Positions 63,956-64,000 of a stretch of DNA of 64,000 bases are shown here, in pieces. The notes beneath the pieces were generated by a model, which did not search any database, was not told the origin of the DNA, and saw nothing but the letters and a program-made list of their open reading frames with translations. Source of the stretch: Gottschalkia purinilytica (GTDB taxonomy: Bacteria; Bacillota; Clostridia; Tissierellales; Gottschalkiaceae). The stretch is taken from NCBI RefSeq assembly GCF_001190785.1, contig NZ_LGSS01000003.1, positions 186,001 to 250,000 on the forward strand, given 5' to 3'. The position numbers were made by a program, and so were the translations under genes. The number at the start of each line of letters is the position of its first letter. Within the stretch, counting starts at the first letter, position 1.

Positions 63956-64000
63956 TTAATTTTATATTTTTTTATCTAACTTTTATAAAAAGCCTTATAT

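Noticed and set aside
59030-64000. Right-hand attachment site for the prophage scar
   Set aside because: No second copy of the tRNA-Leu(CAA) 3' end (GGTTCAAATCCCACC) is seen to the right within the window.

Overview
The window is AT-rich, densely coded and carried almost entirely on the minus strand. It reads as a chromosomal segment of an anaerobic, endospore-forming, low-GC Gram-positive bacterium of the class Clostridia, and the gene content and order suggest a Peptostreptococcaceae-like relative. Supporting signs are a complete six-gene Rnf complex, selenocysteine machinery, a SpoIVFA/SpoIVFB pair, a Spo0B-like protein, TIGR03960/TIGR03936 partner genes, Min and Mre/PBP2 loci, strong AGGAGG Shine-Dalgarno (SD) sites and frequent TTG/GTG starts. 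The genus assignment is inference.

Layout. (1) 1-4430: an apparent ribosomally made, modified peptide (RiPP) locus. Six tiny Cys-rich precursor genes (34-45 codons, none large enough for ordinary ORF calling) share an N-terminal M[KR][YF][IV][VI]xP and a GYC-type start to a Cys-rich core. They are followed by an HExxH metallopeptidase, a GNAT acetyltransferase and an ABC exporter that runs off the left edge. They resemble the clostridial Clo7bot-type Cys-rich peptides, whose radical SAM maturase would lie outside the window. (2) 4670-6460: a secreted peptidoglycan-binding protein, then a UspA-like/DsrE-like pair with a perfect hairpin that buries the second gene's SD. (3) 6727-13542: selenium locus selD-selA-selB, a two-component system and tRNA-Sec. 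SelD is itself a selenoprotein (Sec17 encoded by TGA). (4) 13562-22990: comEA, dacF, ridA, rsfS, an LCP ligase, yqeK, nadD, yhbY, obg, a Spo0B-like gene, rpmA, prp and rplU with an L21 leader. The order rplU-prp-rpmA-spo0B-obg is that of Bacillus subtilis. (5) 23017-31145: rng, TIGR03936, TIGR03960, spoIVFB, spoIVFA, mgsA and minCDE. (6) 31146-36926: a loose accessory block of tag (-1 frameshifted), lepB, an acidic unknown, GNAT, methyltransferase, fabV and ASCH. (7) 36991-45114: mrdA (PBP2, 1133 aa), mreDCB, radC, maf, a Gx-transporter gene and a NusG-domain-II protein. (8) 45299-50398: rnfCDGEAB. (9) 50702-58636: SPOR protein, tRNA-Leu(GAG), oligopeptide-binding lipoprotein, nicotinate phosphoribosyltransferase, lytic transglycosylase, coaE and polA. 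(10) 58944-61860: tRNA-Leu(CAA) followed by a decayed prophage-like scar (broken tail-like gene, lipoprotein, broken ymaF, intact holin). (11) 62146-63905: a DUF1648-like membrane protein and a LysR regulator.

How parts fit together: minCDE, mreBCD and PBP2 handle division-site choice and rod growth. Rnf couples ferredoxin oxidation to NAD+ reduction and ion export. selA/selB/selD/tRNA-Sec supply selenocysteine, including for SelD. spoIVFA/FB and the Spo0B-like protein point to sporulation. The most novel-looking unit is the Cys-rich peptide locus at the left edge. All similarity statements are from reading motifs by eye; no database search was run.
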